Of a stretch of DNA of 42,538 nucleotides, positions 23,806-32,285 are shown one piece after another; position 1 is the stretch's first letter; each line of letters starts with the position of its first letter. The DNA is from an uncultured Actinomycetes bacterium (GTDB lineage: Bacteria; Actinomycetota; Acidimicrobiia; Acidimicrobiales; SZUA-35): assembly GCA_902826025.1 (NCBI GenBank), contig CADEDH010000030.1, forward strand, positions 22,683 through 65,220, in the 5' to 3' direction. The notes under the pieces are model-generated. The model was not told where the DNA came from, did no database searches, and saw nothing but the letters and a program-made list of their open reading frames with translations. The position numbers were made by a program, and so were the translations under genes.

Positions 23806-23827
23806 TAGACGTCCGGCTAGACGTCTA
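23806..23827. promoter_or_regulatory. Operator-like palindrome upstream of the DegT-like gene
   Basis: Perfect 8-bp arms TAGACGTC (23806-23813) and GACGTCTA (23820-23827) flank a 6-bp centre; the site is also a direct repeat of CTAGACGTC spaced 12 bp. Size and symmetry fit a dimeric regulator such as a TetR-family protein. It lies about 82 nt upstream of the start at 23724, inside an unusually AT-rich spacer (23725-23984) that holds no gene. Confidence 0.55.
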
Positions 23828-23930
23828 TGCCCCTGCGTCAAACTGTGAAGTCAGACAGCTTTACCCAGTATCGGCGAAGTCCAAACCAGGAGATCAGCTT
23901 TTATTTCTGAACGTTTTGGATTTGGATAGA

Positions 23931-23975
23931 CCGGAATTCGGCCAGCCCCGGGCTCCGAGGCCAGCCGAATTCCGG
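23931..23975 (-). terminator. Hairpin after rnj
   Basis: Perfect 12-bp arms CCGGAATTCGGC (23931-23942) and GCCGAATTCCGG (23964-23975) with a 21-nt GC-rich loop lie 9 nt beyond the rnj stop. This is probably the end of the wHTH-dapA-rnj transcript. No U-run follows. Confidence 0.65.
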
Positions 23976-23984
23976 CATCGGCGT

Positions 23985-25661
23985 TTACCCTTCGAGGGCG
24001 CCCAGCACCACTGGGACCACCATCGGCCGTAGGCCGGTCTGGCGGTTGACGAAGCGGCCGATGGCCCGACGGGTGGTCTTCTCGATCTCCTGGCGGGTCC
24101 GGACCCCGTCGGCCAGGGACGCCTCCACCGCCTGGCGCACGGCGAGGCGGGCCTCCTTGCGGAGCTGGTCGCCCTCGGGCCCGTCCACCCAACCCCGGCT
24201 GATCACCGCCGGCTCGTCGAGCAGCTCGGCCTTGCCCTTGACGATGGCCACCGGCACGATGACCGTGATGAAGCCTTCCTCGCCCAGGATGCGGCGTTCC
24301 AGCAACACGCTGTGGTCGATGGCACCGACCGTGCCGTCGATGTAGATGTACTCGGCCGGCACCGACTCGCCCCGGCGAATACCGTCGTCGGTCAGCAGGA
24401 TCGAGTCGCCGTCGGTGCACAGCAGGATGTGGTCTTCGGCCGTACCCATCTGGCGGGCCAGGTTGGCGTGCTGGGCGAGGTGGCGGTACTCACCGTGCAC
24501 CGGGATGAACCAGTCGGGCTGCACGATCGAGTGCAGTACCTTCAGCTCCTCGGCCTTGGCGTGGCCGGTGGCGTGCACGTTGGCGTTGGCCGAGTGCACC
24601 ACCTCGGCCCCCTTGCGCAGAAGGCCATCGATGACCCGGCTGACGCTCGACTCGTTGCCCGGGATGGGATGCGAGCTGAGGATCACGCAGTCGCCCTCGG
24701 TGACCTCCAGCCACCGGTTGTCGCCGGTGGCCATGCGGGCCAGGGCGCTCAGGGGCTCCCCCTGGGAGCCGGTGGAGATCACGCACAGGTTCTCGTCGGG
24801 GATGCCGGTGACGTCCTCGATGTCGACCAGGCGGTCGTCGGGGATGCGCAGCAGGCCCATCTGGCGGGCCAGGGCCACGTTCTGGTTCATCGACCGGCCC
24901 AGCGTGGCCACCGTGCGGCCGCAGGCCACGGCGGCATCGGCGATCTGCTGCACCCGATGGATGTGGCTGGCGAAGCAGGCCACGATGATGCGCTGACCCA
25001 CCCGGGCCCGGAACAGGTCGTGGATCGACTGGCCGATCGACGTCTCCGAGGCCGAGAACCCGGCCTCCTCGGCGTTGGTGGAGTCGCACAGGAACAGCCG
25101 GATGCCATCGTCCTTGGCCAGGTGGCCGAGGCCGGCCAGATCGGTCAGGCGACCGTCCACCGGGGTCATGTCGAGCTTGAAGTCGCCCGAGTGCAGGATC
25201 ACACCCTGGGGGGTGTGGAAGGCGGTGGCGAACCCGTGGGGCACCGAGTGGGTGACCGGGAAGAACTCCATGTCGAACGGACCGACCTTGATCCGGTCGT
25301 TGTCGCTCACCTCGATGAACTTGGCCCGGTCGAGCATGCCCCGCTCGTCGATCCGGTTGCGGGCCAGGCCGATCGTAAGGGGCGAGCCGATGATCTGGAG
25401 CGGCATCTCCTCCAGCAGGAAGCTGAGGGCACCGATGTGGTCTTCGTGGCCGTGGGTGGCCACCACGCCCTCGACCCGGTGGGCGTTCTCCCGCAGCCAG
25501 GTGAAGTCGGGCAGCACGAGATCGACCCCGGCCATGTCGGAGTCGGGGAACATGAGGCCGCAGTCGATGAGCATGATGCGCCCACCGACCTCGATGGCGG
25601 CGCAGTTGCGGCCGATTTCCCCGAGACCCCCGAGGAAGACGACCCGAACGGGCGCTGCCAC
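23985..25661 (-). CDS. rnj: Ribonuclease J
   Basis: Metallo-beta-lactamase/beta-CASP ribonuclease with endonuclease and 5'-exonuclease activity, acting in mRNA decay and rRNA maturation. The 558-residue product has the family length. Motifs seen are GGLGEIGRNC (11-20), the zinc motif HGHEDH (70-75), a later histidine in HSVPHGF, LHSGDFKLD, the beta-CASP STNAEEAGFSASE with SHIHRVQQIAD, and the terminal HATGHAKAEELK and PVHGEYRHL segments. The C-terminal domain (about 450-558) is complete. The GTG at 25661 overlaps the dapA stop by one base (TAGTG), fixing the start and indicating coupling. The dapA-rnj pair is a standard actinobacterial arrangement. Confidence 0.96.
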   Translation of the reverse strand: MAAPVRVVFLGGLGEIGRNCAAIEVGGRIMLIDCGLMFPDSDMAGVDLVLPDFTWLRENAHRVEGVVATHGHEDHIGALSFLLEEMPLQIIGSPLTIGLARNRIDERGMLDRAKFIEVSDNDRIKVGPFDMEFFPVTHSVPHGFATAFHTPQGVILHSGDFKLDMTPVDGRLTDLAGLGHLAKDDGIRLFLCDSTNAEEAGFSASETSIGQSIHDLFRARVGQRIIVACFASHIHRVQQIADAAVACGRTVATLGRSMNQNVALARQMGLLRIPDDRLVDIEDVTGIPDENLCVISTGSQGEPLSALARMATGDNRWLEVTEGDCVILSSHPIPGNESSVSRVIDGLLRKGAEVVHSANANVHATGHAKAEELKVLHSIVQPDWFIPVHGEYRHLAQHANLARQMGTAEDHILLCTDGDSILLTDDGIRRGESVPAEYIYIDGTVGAIDHSVLLERRILGEEGFITVIVPVAIVKGKAELLDEPAVISRGWVDGPEGDQLRKEARLAVRQAVEASLADGVRTRQEIEKTTRRAIGRFVNRQTGLRPMVVPVVLGALEG

Positions 25662-26551
25662 TAGGCGACGCTCCGACCGAGATCAGCCAACACGGCCTTG
25701 GCCCGATCTACCAGGTCTCCCGGGGCCGGCCCCATCGGGGAGCGGCACTCCCCCACCGGCAGGCCGAGCAGGTTCATCATGACCTTCGACGGCACCGGGT
25801 TGGGGGCGTCGGGGTACGCCTCGTAGACGTAGGACGGGATCATGGTGGCGTTGAGGGCGGCCGCCTCGGCGATGTAGCCCTTGTGGTAGGCGGCGATCAT
25901 CTCGCTCATCTGCTTGCCCACCCAGTGGGTGGCCACCCCGATCACGCCCACGGCCCCCACCGACAGCAGCGGCAGGGTGAGGGAGTCGTCGCCGGAGTAG
26001 ATCTCATAGGCCCCGCCGGCCAGGGACAGCAGGCGGGCCGTTTCGGCCGGATCGCCGGCGGCGTCCTTGATGGCCACCACGTTGTCGACCTCGGCCAGCC
26101 GGAGCAGGGTGTCGGTCTCGATCTTGCGGCCCGTGCGGACGGGGATGTCGTACAGGATGACGGGCTTGTCGGTGGCCTTGGCCACCTCCCGCATGTGCAT
26201 CTCGATGCCGGCCTGCGACGGGCGGTTGTAGTACGGCGTCACCAACAAGATGCCGTCTGCCCCGGCCTCGGTGGCCCGCTCGGTGTTGTGGATGGCGGCC
26301 CGGGTGTCGTTGGAGCCGGTGCCGGCGATCACGGTGTGATCGGGCAGGGCCTCGCGCACGGCCGTGATCAGCTGGGCCTGCTCATCGTGACTGAGGGTGG
26401 GGGCCTCACCGGTGGTGCCGGCCACCACCACCCCGTCGTTGCCGTTCACAACGAGATAGCGGGCGAGGTTCTGGGCGGCCTCGAGGTCGAGCTCACCGCT
26501 CGGGGTGAATGGGGTCACCATTGCGGTGAGTACGGGTCCGAACTGAGCCAT
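25661..26551 (-). CDS. dapA: 4-hydroxy-tetrahydrodipicolinate synthase
   Basis: First committed enzyme of the lysine/diaminopimelate pathway; condenses pyruvate with aspartate semialdehyde. The 296-residue TIM-barrel has the Schiff-base lysine Lys162 (VVAIKDAAGD), the catalytic Tyr134 (ILYDIPVRTGR), Thr47-Thr48 (GTTGE) and Tyr107/108 (TPYYNRP), with Arg139 in the place that binds the substrate carboxylate. The ATG at 26551 has AAGGA about 12 nt upstream. The gene is 28 nt downstream of the wHTH gene and overlaps rnj by one base, so the three probably form one operon. Confidence 0.96.
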   Translation of the reverse strand: MAQFGPVLTAMVTPFTPSGELDLEAAQNLARYLVVNGNDGVVVAGTTGEAPTLSHDEQAQLITAVREALPDHTVIAGTGSNDTRAAIHNTERATEAGADGILLVTPYYNRPSQAGIEMHMREVAKATDKPVILYDIPVRTGRKIETDTLLRLAEVDNVVAIKDAAGDPAETARLLSLAGGAYEIYSGDDSLTLPLLSVGAVGVIGVATHWVGKQMSEMIAAYHKGYIAEAAALNATMIPSYVYEAYPDAPNPVPSKVMMNLLGLPVGECRSPMGPAPGDLVDRAKAVLADLGRSVA

Positions 26552-26579
26552 TGTGATGAATTTTCCTTGTCTGTGCTTC

Positions 26580-27233
26580 TCAGGCCACGGTGGGCCGGGC
26601 GAGGCGGGCGGTTTCAGACGCCCGGTCGAGGCCGAGGGTGGCCAGGAGGTCTTCGTGGAGCTCGAACCACACCGTGTGGTACGAGGGGACCAGGGGACGA
26701 TCGATGAACTCGGTAGCCCCCTCGGTCACCCGCCCCAGTGCATGCGCCAGGCGGGGCCCGTAGCAACCGAACCGGCTGAGCACCCCGGCCAGCCCGGCGC
26801 AGAAGGGTTGAGCGTCGGCGTCGAGCACAACGAGTTCGGCGACGACAGATCGATCATAGGCCGGATCGCGGTGGTCGTTCAGCCTGCCCGCTATCGGATC
26901 GCGGAGCTGCCACCGGCAGCACACGTCGAGCAGGCGACGGTTGAGGGGCGGGAAACGGTCGTACCACGCCTGCAGGGCGGGGCGGGCCCCGGTGGCGGCG
27001 AGCTCGGCCGCCACCCGGCGGGCGGCCTCGTCCCGGCCCTCCGGCGTGAGCAGCCACCCGGTGCGGGGCGGGCGGTCACGCCGGGCCACGAGATCGTCGT
27101 CGGCCAGGCCCTTCAGCTCCACCTCGATCGGCCCCGGGTCGACCCCGAACACCTCCGCCACCACGCCGGCCTCGGCCAACCCCGTGAGGCGCAGCCCATG
27201 GAGGGCCAGGAGGGTGACGTCGGGGCTGGTCAT
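26580..27233 (-). CDS. Winged-helix domain protein of unknown function
   Basis: A 217-residue cytosolic protein that I cannot assign to a named family. Residues about 6-75 look like a MarR-type winged helix: a helix pair LTGLAEAGVVAEVFGV, a recognition-type segment PIEVELKGLADDDLVARR, and a wing ending GWLLTPEGRDEAARRVAAEL. The remainder (about 80-200) is an unrecognised helical domain with ALQAWYDRFPPLNRRLLDVCCRWQLR and a well-ordered C-terminal helix. It may regulate its own operon with dapA and rnj, which follow at once, but this is an inference. The ATG at 27233 has no clear ribosome-binding site; TAGGCT lies 10 nt upstream (27244-27249). Confidence 0.75.
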   Translation of the reverse strand: MTSPDVTLLALHGLRLTGLAEAGVVAEVFGVDPGPIEVELKGLADDDLVARRDRPPRTGWLLTPEGRDEAARRVAAELAATGARPALQAWYDRFPPLNRRLLDVCCRWQLRDPIAGRLNDHRDPAYDRSVVAELVVLDADAQPFCAGLAGVLSRFGCYGPRLAHALGRVTEGATEFIDRPLVPSYHTVWFELHEDLLATLGLDRASETARLARPTVA

Positions 27234-27455
27234 GACGGGAACCAGCCTACCAGCGGGCCGCTCAGGGCCTGATCCGGTTGATTTTCGGGCCCGACGCTCA
27301 CATCCGACTTGCCCGCACCGATCGTAAGGAGTCAACGAAGAGACGGTCACCGGCCACAACGGCCAGGCCGATCCTCGTGCCTTCGGGCGGCGGAACCCCT
27401 GGGATGGTCGAGGAACCGAGTCGTGGGGCTCGGTTCCTCGCCACCCTAGTCTTGC

Positions 27456-27563
27456 GGGGGCTGGCGCCCCCGACGCCCGGCCTGCGGCCTCGCTCCCCCA
27501 TCTGCGGCGGGGCCCCAACCCCTCCGCCCCGGCCTTCGGCCGGGTTTCCGGGGGCGTGCCCCC
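27456..27563. repeat. GC-rich hairpin string
   Basis: Three perfect short hairpins with 2-4-nt loops follow one another, resembling the strings at 1-83 and 40901-40983. As it lies between divergent genes it is not a terminator of either, which argues for a dispersed repeat or chromosome-organising role. Confidence 0.5.
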
Positions 27564-27634
27564 AGGCCCCCGCGGGCGTGGCGCTCGGTGACCCAGGCCT
27601 TTGGCTGTGGCGCTCGGCGCGTCTGGCCTCGGGG

Positions 27635-27662
27635 TTGCCTTGGGTGATTTGCCCTATACGAT
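27635..27662 (+). promoter_or_regulatory. Candidate promoter of the Wzz/BY-kinase gene
   Basis: TTGCCT (27635-27640) and TACGAT (27657-27662) are spaced by 16 nt in a locally AT-richer stretch, about 88 nt upstream of the GTG at 27751. Confidence 0.45.
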
Positions 27663-27750
27663 CCACCTCGGGATGGAGTAGCCCGGGGCAGGGCGTTCGT
27701 GGCCTGTTCCCGCCGCCGCCGCGGCCCTTCCCTCTTGGACGCATCCCGCC

Positions 27751-29439
27751 GTGTCTACCCTGCCTCTTCCTTCCAGCCGTTCCGCCAGGACCGCCGCCAC
27801 CGGCGACCCGTGGTGGCCCCGGGTCCTGCCCCGCCACCGAGACACCCAGCACGACGAGCTGTCGCTGGCCGACTACGCCCGCCTGATGCGCCGCTGGTGG
27901 TGGCTGGCCACCGCCGTGCTGGTGGCCACCCTGGTGGCGGTGGCGGCGGTCACCTTCACCCGCTCCGCCGTCTACGCCTCGGAGGCGACGGTGCTGATCC
28001 GCACCGAGGCGTCGGCCCAGCTCTTCCCCCTCGGCACGGCCGAGGTGGCGGGTCGCCAGATGGCGGCCGAGGCCGACTTCCTCGCCTCCACCCGGTTCCT
28101 GACCGAGGCCGAAGTGGCGGCGGGCAACGACGACGAGGTCACGATCGACACCGGAGAACTCGACGGCCGGGTGGCCCCCTCGGTCATCACCTTCCGGGCC
28201 CTGTCGCCCACGCCGGAACGTGCCGCCCGCACGGCCGAGGCCTGGGCCGACACCTACGTCGATCTCCGCCACGACATCGACCTGGCCGACGTGCAGGCCC
28301 GGCTCGCCTCCCTCGAGGCGAACCAGGAGGTGCTGAACGCCGAGCGGGAGCGGGTCTACGAGCCGGTGGCCGACCTCAACACCCGGATCGACACCGCCCC
28401 CGACGCCGAAAAGTCCAACCTGTTGAGCGAGCGGACCACCCTCCTCCAGGATCTCAGCACCCGGCTCCAGCCGATCGACACCCAACTCGTGGCGGTCAAC
28501 ACCGAGCTGGCCCAGCAGCGGCTGAAGGCCGAGCTGCTGGCCAACCCCGAGGTGTCGGCCCGGATCAACGCCGAAGCCGAGCCCGAACGCACCCCGGTGT
28601 CGCCCCGCCCCCTGCGCAACCTGGCGTTGGCCCTGGTCATCGGGTCGATCCTGGCCGTGGGGGCCGTGGTGGCGGTGGCCAGCTTCGACGATCGCCTCCG
28701 ATCCACCGACGACGTGGAAGAAGGCACGGGCCTCGGCCACCTGGCCGTTGTCCCCTACACCCGCAACAAGCGGGTGCCGATCGAGCTGGCCCCCGGCTCC
28801 ATGGTGGAGGAGGCGTTCCAGCGGCTGGTGTCGTCGGTCGATTTCGCCGCCGCCGCCGGCCAGCCCCACCAGGTGCTGTTGATCACGAGCCCCCAGCCGG
28901 GCGAGGCCAAGTCGTCCACCGCCGCCCGCCTGGCCATCGCCCTGGCCGCCCAGGGCCGCAACGTGGTGGTGATCGGGGGCGACCTGCGGCGCCCCACCCT
29001 GTCGGCTCTGCTGGGCGCGGCCGAGGCCCCGGGCATGGGCGATTACCTGTCGGACCCCCAGGTGGGGCTGCAGGAGTGCCTGCACCGGGTGGAGGGCCGG
29101 GGCAACCTGGTGGCCATGCCGGCCGGCCGCATCCGCGACCGGCGGGGCCCGGCCGAGGTGCTGCGTTCGGCCGAGGTGGCGGCCGTGATCGACCGCCTGC
29201 GGGAGCACTGCGACCACATCCTCATCGACGGCCCGCCCCTGCTCCCCGTGGTCGACGCTCTGGAGCTGGCGAAGGTGTCCGATGCCGTCGTCATCTCCCT
29301 CTACGCCAGCCGCTCCCGGCGCCGGGCCCTCGACCGGGCCCTGCGCCTCCTCGACGACGCCGGCGCCGCTTCGGTGCTGGGCTACGTGCTGTCGGGCGTG
29401 CAGCGGGCCGAGGAGCGCTACGGCCCCGCCGGGTATTAG
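27751..29439 (+). CDS. Wzz-domain/BY-kinase-like fusion (polysaccharide chain-length and tyrosine-kinase type)
   Basis: A 562-residue inner-membrane protein joining a Wzz-type polysaccharide co-polymerase to a CpsD/CapB-like P-loop domain. Membrane helices lie at about 49-70 and 290-312, with an extracytoplasmic coiled-coil region between them. The cytosolic domain has a Walker A PGEAKSST (Lys387) with Ala386 in place of glycine. Its Walker A' is VVVIGGDLRRP, in which the first aspartate of DxD is Gly409 while Asp411 is kept. Walker B is ILIDGPPLL. The C-terminal tyrosine cluster is reduced to RYGPAGY. Kinase activity may be weakened. No glycosyltransferases or Wzy/Wzx are adjacent, so it is an orphan here. 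The GTG at 27751 has only a weak ribosome-binding site. Confidence 0.88.
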   Translation: MSTLPLPSSRSARTAATGDPWWPRVLPRHRDTQHDELSLADYARLMRRWWWLATAVLVATLVAVAAVTFTRSAVYASEATVLIRTEASAQLFPLGTAEVAGRQMAAEADFLASTRFLTEAEVAAGNDDEVTIDTGELDGRVAPSVITFRALSPTPERAARTAEAWADTYVDLRHDIDLADVQARLASLEANQEVLNAERERVYEPVADLNTRIDTAPDAEKSNLLSERTTLLQDLSTRLQPIDTQLVAVNTELAQQRLKAELLANPEVSARINAEAEPERTPVSPRPLRNLALALVIGSILAVGAVVAVASFDDRLRSTDDVEEGTGLGHLAVVPYTRNKRVPIELAPGSMVEEAFQRLVSSVDFAAAAGQPHQVLLITSPQPGEAKSSTAARLAIALAAQGRNVVVIGGDLRRPTLSALLGAAEAPGMGDYLSDPQVGLQECLHRVEGRGNLVAMPAGRIRDRRGPAEVLRSAEVAAVIDRLREHCDHILIDGPPLLPVVDALELAKVSDAVVISLYASRSRRRALDRALRLLDDAGAASVLGYVLSGVQRAEERYGPAGY

Positions 29440-29455
29440 GTCGCCGCAGGCGACC
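29439..29455 (+). terminator. Short hairpin overlapping the Wzz-kinase stop
   Basis: GGTCGCC (29439-29445), loop GCA, GGCGACC (29449-29455) begins at the last base of the TAG stop codon. It is a 7-bp GC-rich stem immediately before the next gene's predicted promoter, so a terminator or boundary is likely. Confidence 0.5.
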
Positions 29456-29460
29456 GGCCG

Positions 29461-29466
29461 TAGTGT
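29461..29466 (+). promoter_or_regulatory. Candidate -10 hexamer of a leaderless thiolase transcript
   Basis: TAGTGT, 7 nt before the ATG at 29474, right after a terminator-like hairpin. No obvious -35. Confidence 0.4.
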
Positions 29467-29473
29467 GGACCGC

Positions 29474-30712
29474 ATGGCAGCTGCATCCGAGGCTTGGATC
29501 ATCGACGCCGTGCGTTCCCCGCGCGGCGTGGGCAAGAAGGACAAGGGGGCCCTGTCGGGCCTGCACCCCCAGAAGATCCTGGGTCAGGTGCTGAACGGTC
29601 TCCGCGAGCGGGTGGGGTTCGACGCCACCGACGTGGAGGACGTGGTGTGCGGCAACGGCTCGCACGCCGGCGACCACGCCCACGACATCGGCCGCATGGC
29701 CCTGCTCGACGCCGGCTGGCCCATCTCGGTGCCCGGCGTGACCCTGAACCGCTTCTGCGGCTCGGGCCAGCAGGCCGTCACCTTCGGCGCCATGGGCGTG
29801 GCCTCCGGCCACCAGAACCTGGTGGTGGGGTGCGGGGTGGAGTCGATGAGCCGGCCCGCCCGCAACGGCACCGACGGCTTCCACGCCAACAACGAGCACC
29901 TGCTCGGCACTCATCCCCAGGTCCCCCAGGGTCTGTCGGCCGACCTGATCGCCACCCTCGACGGCCATACCCGCGAGCAGGTCGACGCGCTGGGTCTGGA
30001 GAGCCAGCGGCGGGCGGCCGAGGCCATCAAGGAGGGCCGGTTCGACCGGAGCCTGGTCACGATCTACCACGACGACGGCACGGTGGCCCTCGACCGCGAA
30101 GAGTACCCCCGGCCCGAGACCACGGCCGAGGGCCTGGCCAAGCTCAGCCCGAGCTTCCCCAAGTTCGTCGACATGCGGATGGAGCAGTCGCCGAAGACCA
30201 TGATGGAGCTGGTCAACCAGGTCTATCCCCAGGTCAACGAGCTGAACCACGTACACCACGCCGGCAACTCCTCCGGTGTGGTCGACGGGGCCGGCGCCGT
30301 GCTGCTGGCCAACCCCGACTACGCCCGGGCCCACGGCCTCACGCCCCGGGCCCGGATCCTGATGTCGGCCGTGGCCGCCGACGAGCCCTTGATCATGCTC
30401 ACCGCCCCCGGCCCGGCCGCCCTCAAGTGCCTGCAGAAGGCGGGCATGACGATCGACGACATCGACCTGCTGGAGGTCAACGAGGCCTTCGCCTCCGTGG
30501 TGCTGCGGTTCTTCCGCGACACCGGGGCCGACCCGGCCAAGGTCAACGTCAACGGCGGCGCCATCGCCCTCGGCCACCCCATCGGGGCCACCGGGGCCAT
30601 GCTGATCGGCACCCTGATCGACGAGCTGGAGCGGCGCGACCTGCAGACCGGCCTGGTGGCCATGTGCACCGGCGGCGGCATGGGCACCGCCACCATCATC
30701 GAGCGGATCTGA
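29474..30712 (+). CDS. Thiolase family acetyl-CoA acyltransferase
   Basis: A 412-residue thiolase, for beta-ketoacyl-CoA cleavage or acetoacetyl-CoA formation. All active-site elements are present: the acyl-accepting Cys95 in [16 protein letters not shown] near 340, His368 in [14 protein letters not shown] and Cys398 in CTGGGMG. The loop region (about 120-250) is typical of dimeric or tetrameric bacterial enzymes of degradative type. The start ATG at 29474 lies 34 nt after the Wzz-kinase stop and has no real ribosome-binding site. A convergent enoyl-CoA hydratase gene follows across a shared terminator; together they suggest fatty-acid or aromatic acyl-CoA breakdown. Chain-length preference cannot be told from sequence. 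Confidence 0.94.
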   Translation: MAAASEAWIIDAVRSPRGVGKKDKGALSGLHPQKILGQVLNGLRERVGFDATDVEDVVCGNGSHAGDHAHDIGRMALLDAGWPISVPGVTLNRFCGSGQQAVTFGAMGVASGHQNLVVGCGVESMSRPARNGTDGFHANNEHLLGTHPQVPQGLSADLIATLDGHTREQVDALGLESQRRAAEAIKEGRFDRSLVTIYHDDGTVALDREEYPRPETTAEGLAKLSPSFPKFVDMRMEQSPKTMMELVNQVYPQVNELNHVHHAGNSSGVVDGAGAVLLANPDYARAHGLTPRARILMSAVAADEPLIMLTAPGPAALKCLQKAGMTIDDIDLLEVNEAFASVVLRFFRDTGADPAKVNVNGGAIALGHPIGATGAMLIGTLIDELERRDLQTGLVAMCTGGGMGTATIIERI

Positions 30713-30719
30713 TCCCACG

Positions 30720-30765
30720 CCGCCCCGGGGCGGGACCCATGTATCGGGTCTCCCCTCCGGGGCGG
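30720..30765. terminator. Bidirectional terminator between thiolase and enoyl-CoA hydratase
   Basis: Perfect 9-bp outer arms CCGCCCCGG (30720-30728) and CCGGGGCGG (30757-30765) with further inner pairing (GGGACCC against GGGTCTCCC, bulged). It lies between convergent stop codons. Confidence 0.75.
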
Positions 30766-30794
30766 TGTCGCGTCCGGGCTGCCGGCGACGGCGG

Positions 30795-31604
30795 CTACTG
30801 GCCGTGGAAGTCGGGCGGGCGCTTCTCCAGGAAGGCGGTGAGGCCCTCGGCGAAGTCCTTGGTGCGGAACAGGGGCAGCAGGGCCAGGAACTGGCGCTGC
30901 ACGTGGTCTTCCAGACCCTCGGTCATGGCGTGGCGCATCATCCGCTTCGACGCCCGCACGGCCAGGGGGGCGTTGGCCGCGATCTGACCGGCCAGCTCCA
31001 ATGCCGCGTCGAGGATCTCGCCGTTGGGCACCACCCGGCTCACCAGGCCCAGCTCCATCGCCTCGGCGGCGGTGAGGGTGCGGGCGGTGAACAGCAGCTC
31101 GGCGGCCGTCGACCAGCCCACGATCCGGGGCAGCAGCCAGGTGCCGCCACTCTCGGGCAGGAGGCCCCGGGCGGTGTAGGCAGCCGACAGCTTGGCCCCC
31201 TCGGCCGCGATCCGCAGGTCGCACCCGAGGGCCAGGTCGAGCCCGTAGCCGGCGGCACCGCCGTTCAGAGCGGCGATGGTGGGGGTGTCGATCTTGTGCA
31301 GCACGACCGGCGGGGCGGTGCGCAGGTCGAGCTCGCCCGGGGGCAGGCGGGCCACGTCGCCCCCGATCCCCTGGCCCGAGGCGGCCGCTCCCACGTCGAG
31401 GCCGGCACACCAGGCCCGGCCGGCGCCCGTGATCACGATCACCCGCACGTCGGCGTCGGCGTCGGCCGCCAGCAACCGCTCCGACAGGGCGTTCAGCATC
31501 CCCATGGTGATCGTGTTCATCCGCTCGGGCCGGTTGAAGGTGATCAGGCCCACATGGTCCCGCACCTCGTACAACAGCTCGTCGTGCCCTTGCTCATCGC
31601 TCAT
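30795..31604 (-). CDS. Enoyl-CoA hydratase/isomerase family protein
   Basis: A 269-residue crotonase-fold enzyme, predicted to hydrate enoyl-Co[15 protein letters not shown] (about 22-35) and [15 protein letters not shown] give the first half of the oxyanion hole; [22 protein letters not shown] the second. Glutamate in [15 protein letters not shown] matches the second catalytic glutamate. The C-terminal helices end [11 protein letters not shown], the usual pattern. The ATG at 31604 is chosen; TATCGT lies 8 nt upstream and there is no Shine-Dalgarno. An ATG 27 nt earlier is possible. It is divergent from the DDN-family gene with only 36 nt between starts, so they may share a regulatory region. 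Confidence 0.92.
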   Translation of the reverse strand: MSDEQGHDELLYEVRDHVGLITFNRPERMNTITMGMLNALSERLLAADADADVRVIVITGAGRAWCAGLDVGAAASGQGIGGDVARLPPGELDLRTAPPVVLHKIDTPTIAALNGGAAGYGLDLALGCDLRIAAEGAKLSAAYTARGLLPESGGTWLLPRIVGWSTAAELLFTARTLTAAEAMELGLVSRVVPNGEILDAALELAGQIAANAPLAVRASKRMMRHAMTEGLEDHVQRQFLALLPLFRTKDFAEGLTAFLEKRPPDFHGQ

Positions 31605-31640
31605 AGGACCAGACGATAGTTCGCGTGCCATGATGCGCCC

Positions 31641-32084
31641 ATGAGCACCGAGCGACCGCCCCAGATGACCGACGACCAGTGGCTGGCCCTCAACACCAAG
31701 GTGATCGACGAGTTCCGGGCCAACGGCGGCCGGTGCGGGGGTCGGTGGGAGGGCAACCCGATGCTGTTGCTCACCACCACCGGGGCCCGCAGCGGCCAGG
31801 AGCGGGTGTCGCCCATCACCTACACCGAGCACGGGAGCCGGTTGGTGGTGATCGCCTCCAAGGCCGGGGCCGACCACCATCCGGCGTGGTACCACAACCT
31901 GGTGGCCCACCCCGACGTGACCGTGGAGCTGGGCACCGAGCGGTTCCCGGCCCGGGCCCGGGTGGCCGAGGAGCCGGAGCGGTCGGAGCTGTTCGACGAG
32001 CGGGTGGCCCTCATGCCCCGCTTCGGCGGCTACCAGGAGCTGACCGACCGGGAGATCCCCGTGGTGGTCATCGACCGGGTCTGA
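31641..32084 (+). CDS. Deazaflavin (F420)-dependent nitroreductase family protein
   Basis: A 147-residue split-barrel protein of the DDN/FDOR-A family that uses F420H2; the prototype Ddn activates nitroimidazoles in mycobacteria and natural substrates are often quinones. Features are NPMLLLTTTGARSGQERVSPITY (about 39-61), VIASKAGADHHPAWYHNLVAHPDVTVELG (about 70-98), where HPAWYHNLVA is the cofactor-side signature, and a C-terminal FGGYQELTDREIPVVVI strand. No signal peptide is seen. It follows a divergent enoyl-CoA hydratase and precedes palindromic element copy 3. It adds to the luciferase-like gene as a sign that the host makes F420. Confidence 0.92.
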   Translation: MSTERPPQMTDDQWLALNTKVIDEFRANGGRCGGRWEGNPMLLLTTTGARSGQERVSPITYTEHGSRLVVIASKAGADHHPAWYHNLVAHPDVTVELGTERFPARARVAEEPERSELFDERVALMPRFGGYQELTDREIPVVVIDRV

Positions 32085-32123
32085 CCGCCCAGGTCTGACC
32101 GCCACCGCCTCGGCCCCGCACGT

Positions 32124-32230
32124 TCTGCGCGACGGAACCGCGCCCCCGCGGCGAACTGCGTCGCGGAACCTGCGGAAATCGTCGAGAACGTGACGCAGTT
32201 GGGCTGGTGGGCGCGGTTCCGTCGCGCAGA
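32124..32230. repeat. Palindromic element, copy 3 (inverted relative to copy 2)
   Basis: Perfect 22-bp outer arms (32124-32145/32209-32230) are identical in sequence to the outer arms at 10.1 kb. The inner arms (32154-32165/32189-32200) pair with one mismatch. Read on the minus strand, the 31-nt core start differs from copy 2 at only four positions, so this copy is inverted. It lies between the DDN-family gene and the SNF2 gene, both on the plus strand. Confidence 0.88.
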
Positions 32231-32285
32231 TCAGCCGGGGCCGGGGCGGTTTCCGGGGGTCACCAGCGCCATACAGTGGAGCCTG

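Larger units (their letters stand above)
27234..27750. other. 517-bp noncoding spacer with a hairpin string and a promoter
   Basis: Between divergent genes. From 27456 it carries several GC-rich hairpins (27456-27461/27466-27471, 27528-27534/27538-27544, 27550-27555/27558-27563), then a promoter-like pair at 27635-27662. The region 27234-27455 holds the probable start region of the minus-strand operon; I see no gene or RNA there. Confidence 0.5.

Noticed and set aside
27298..29544. Long minus-strand open frame opposite the Wzz-kinase gene
   Set aside because: Low-complexity Gly/Arg/His-rich product, while the plus strand encodes a clear Wzz/P-loop protein.
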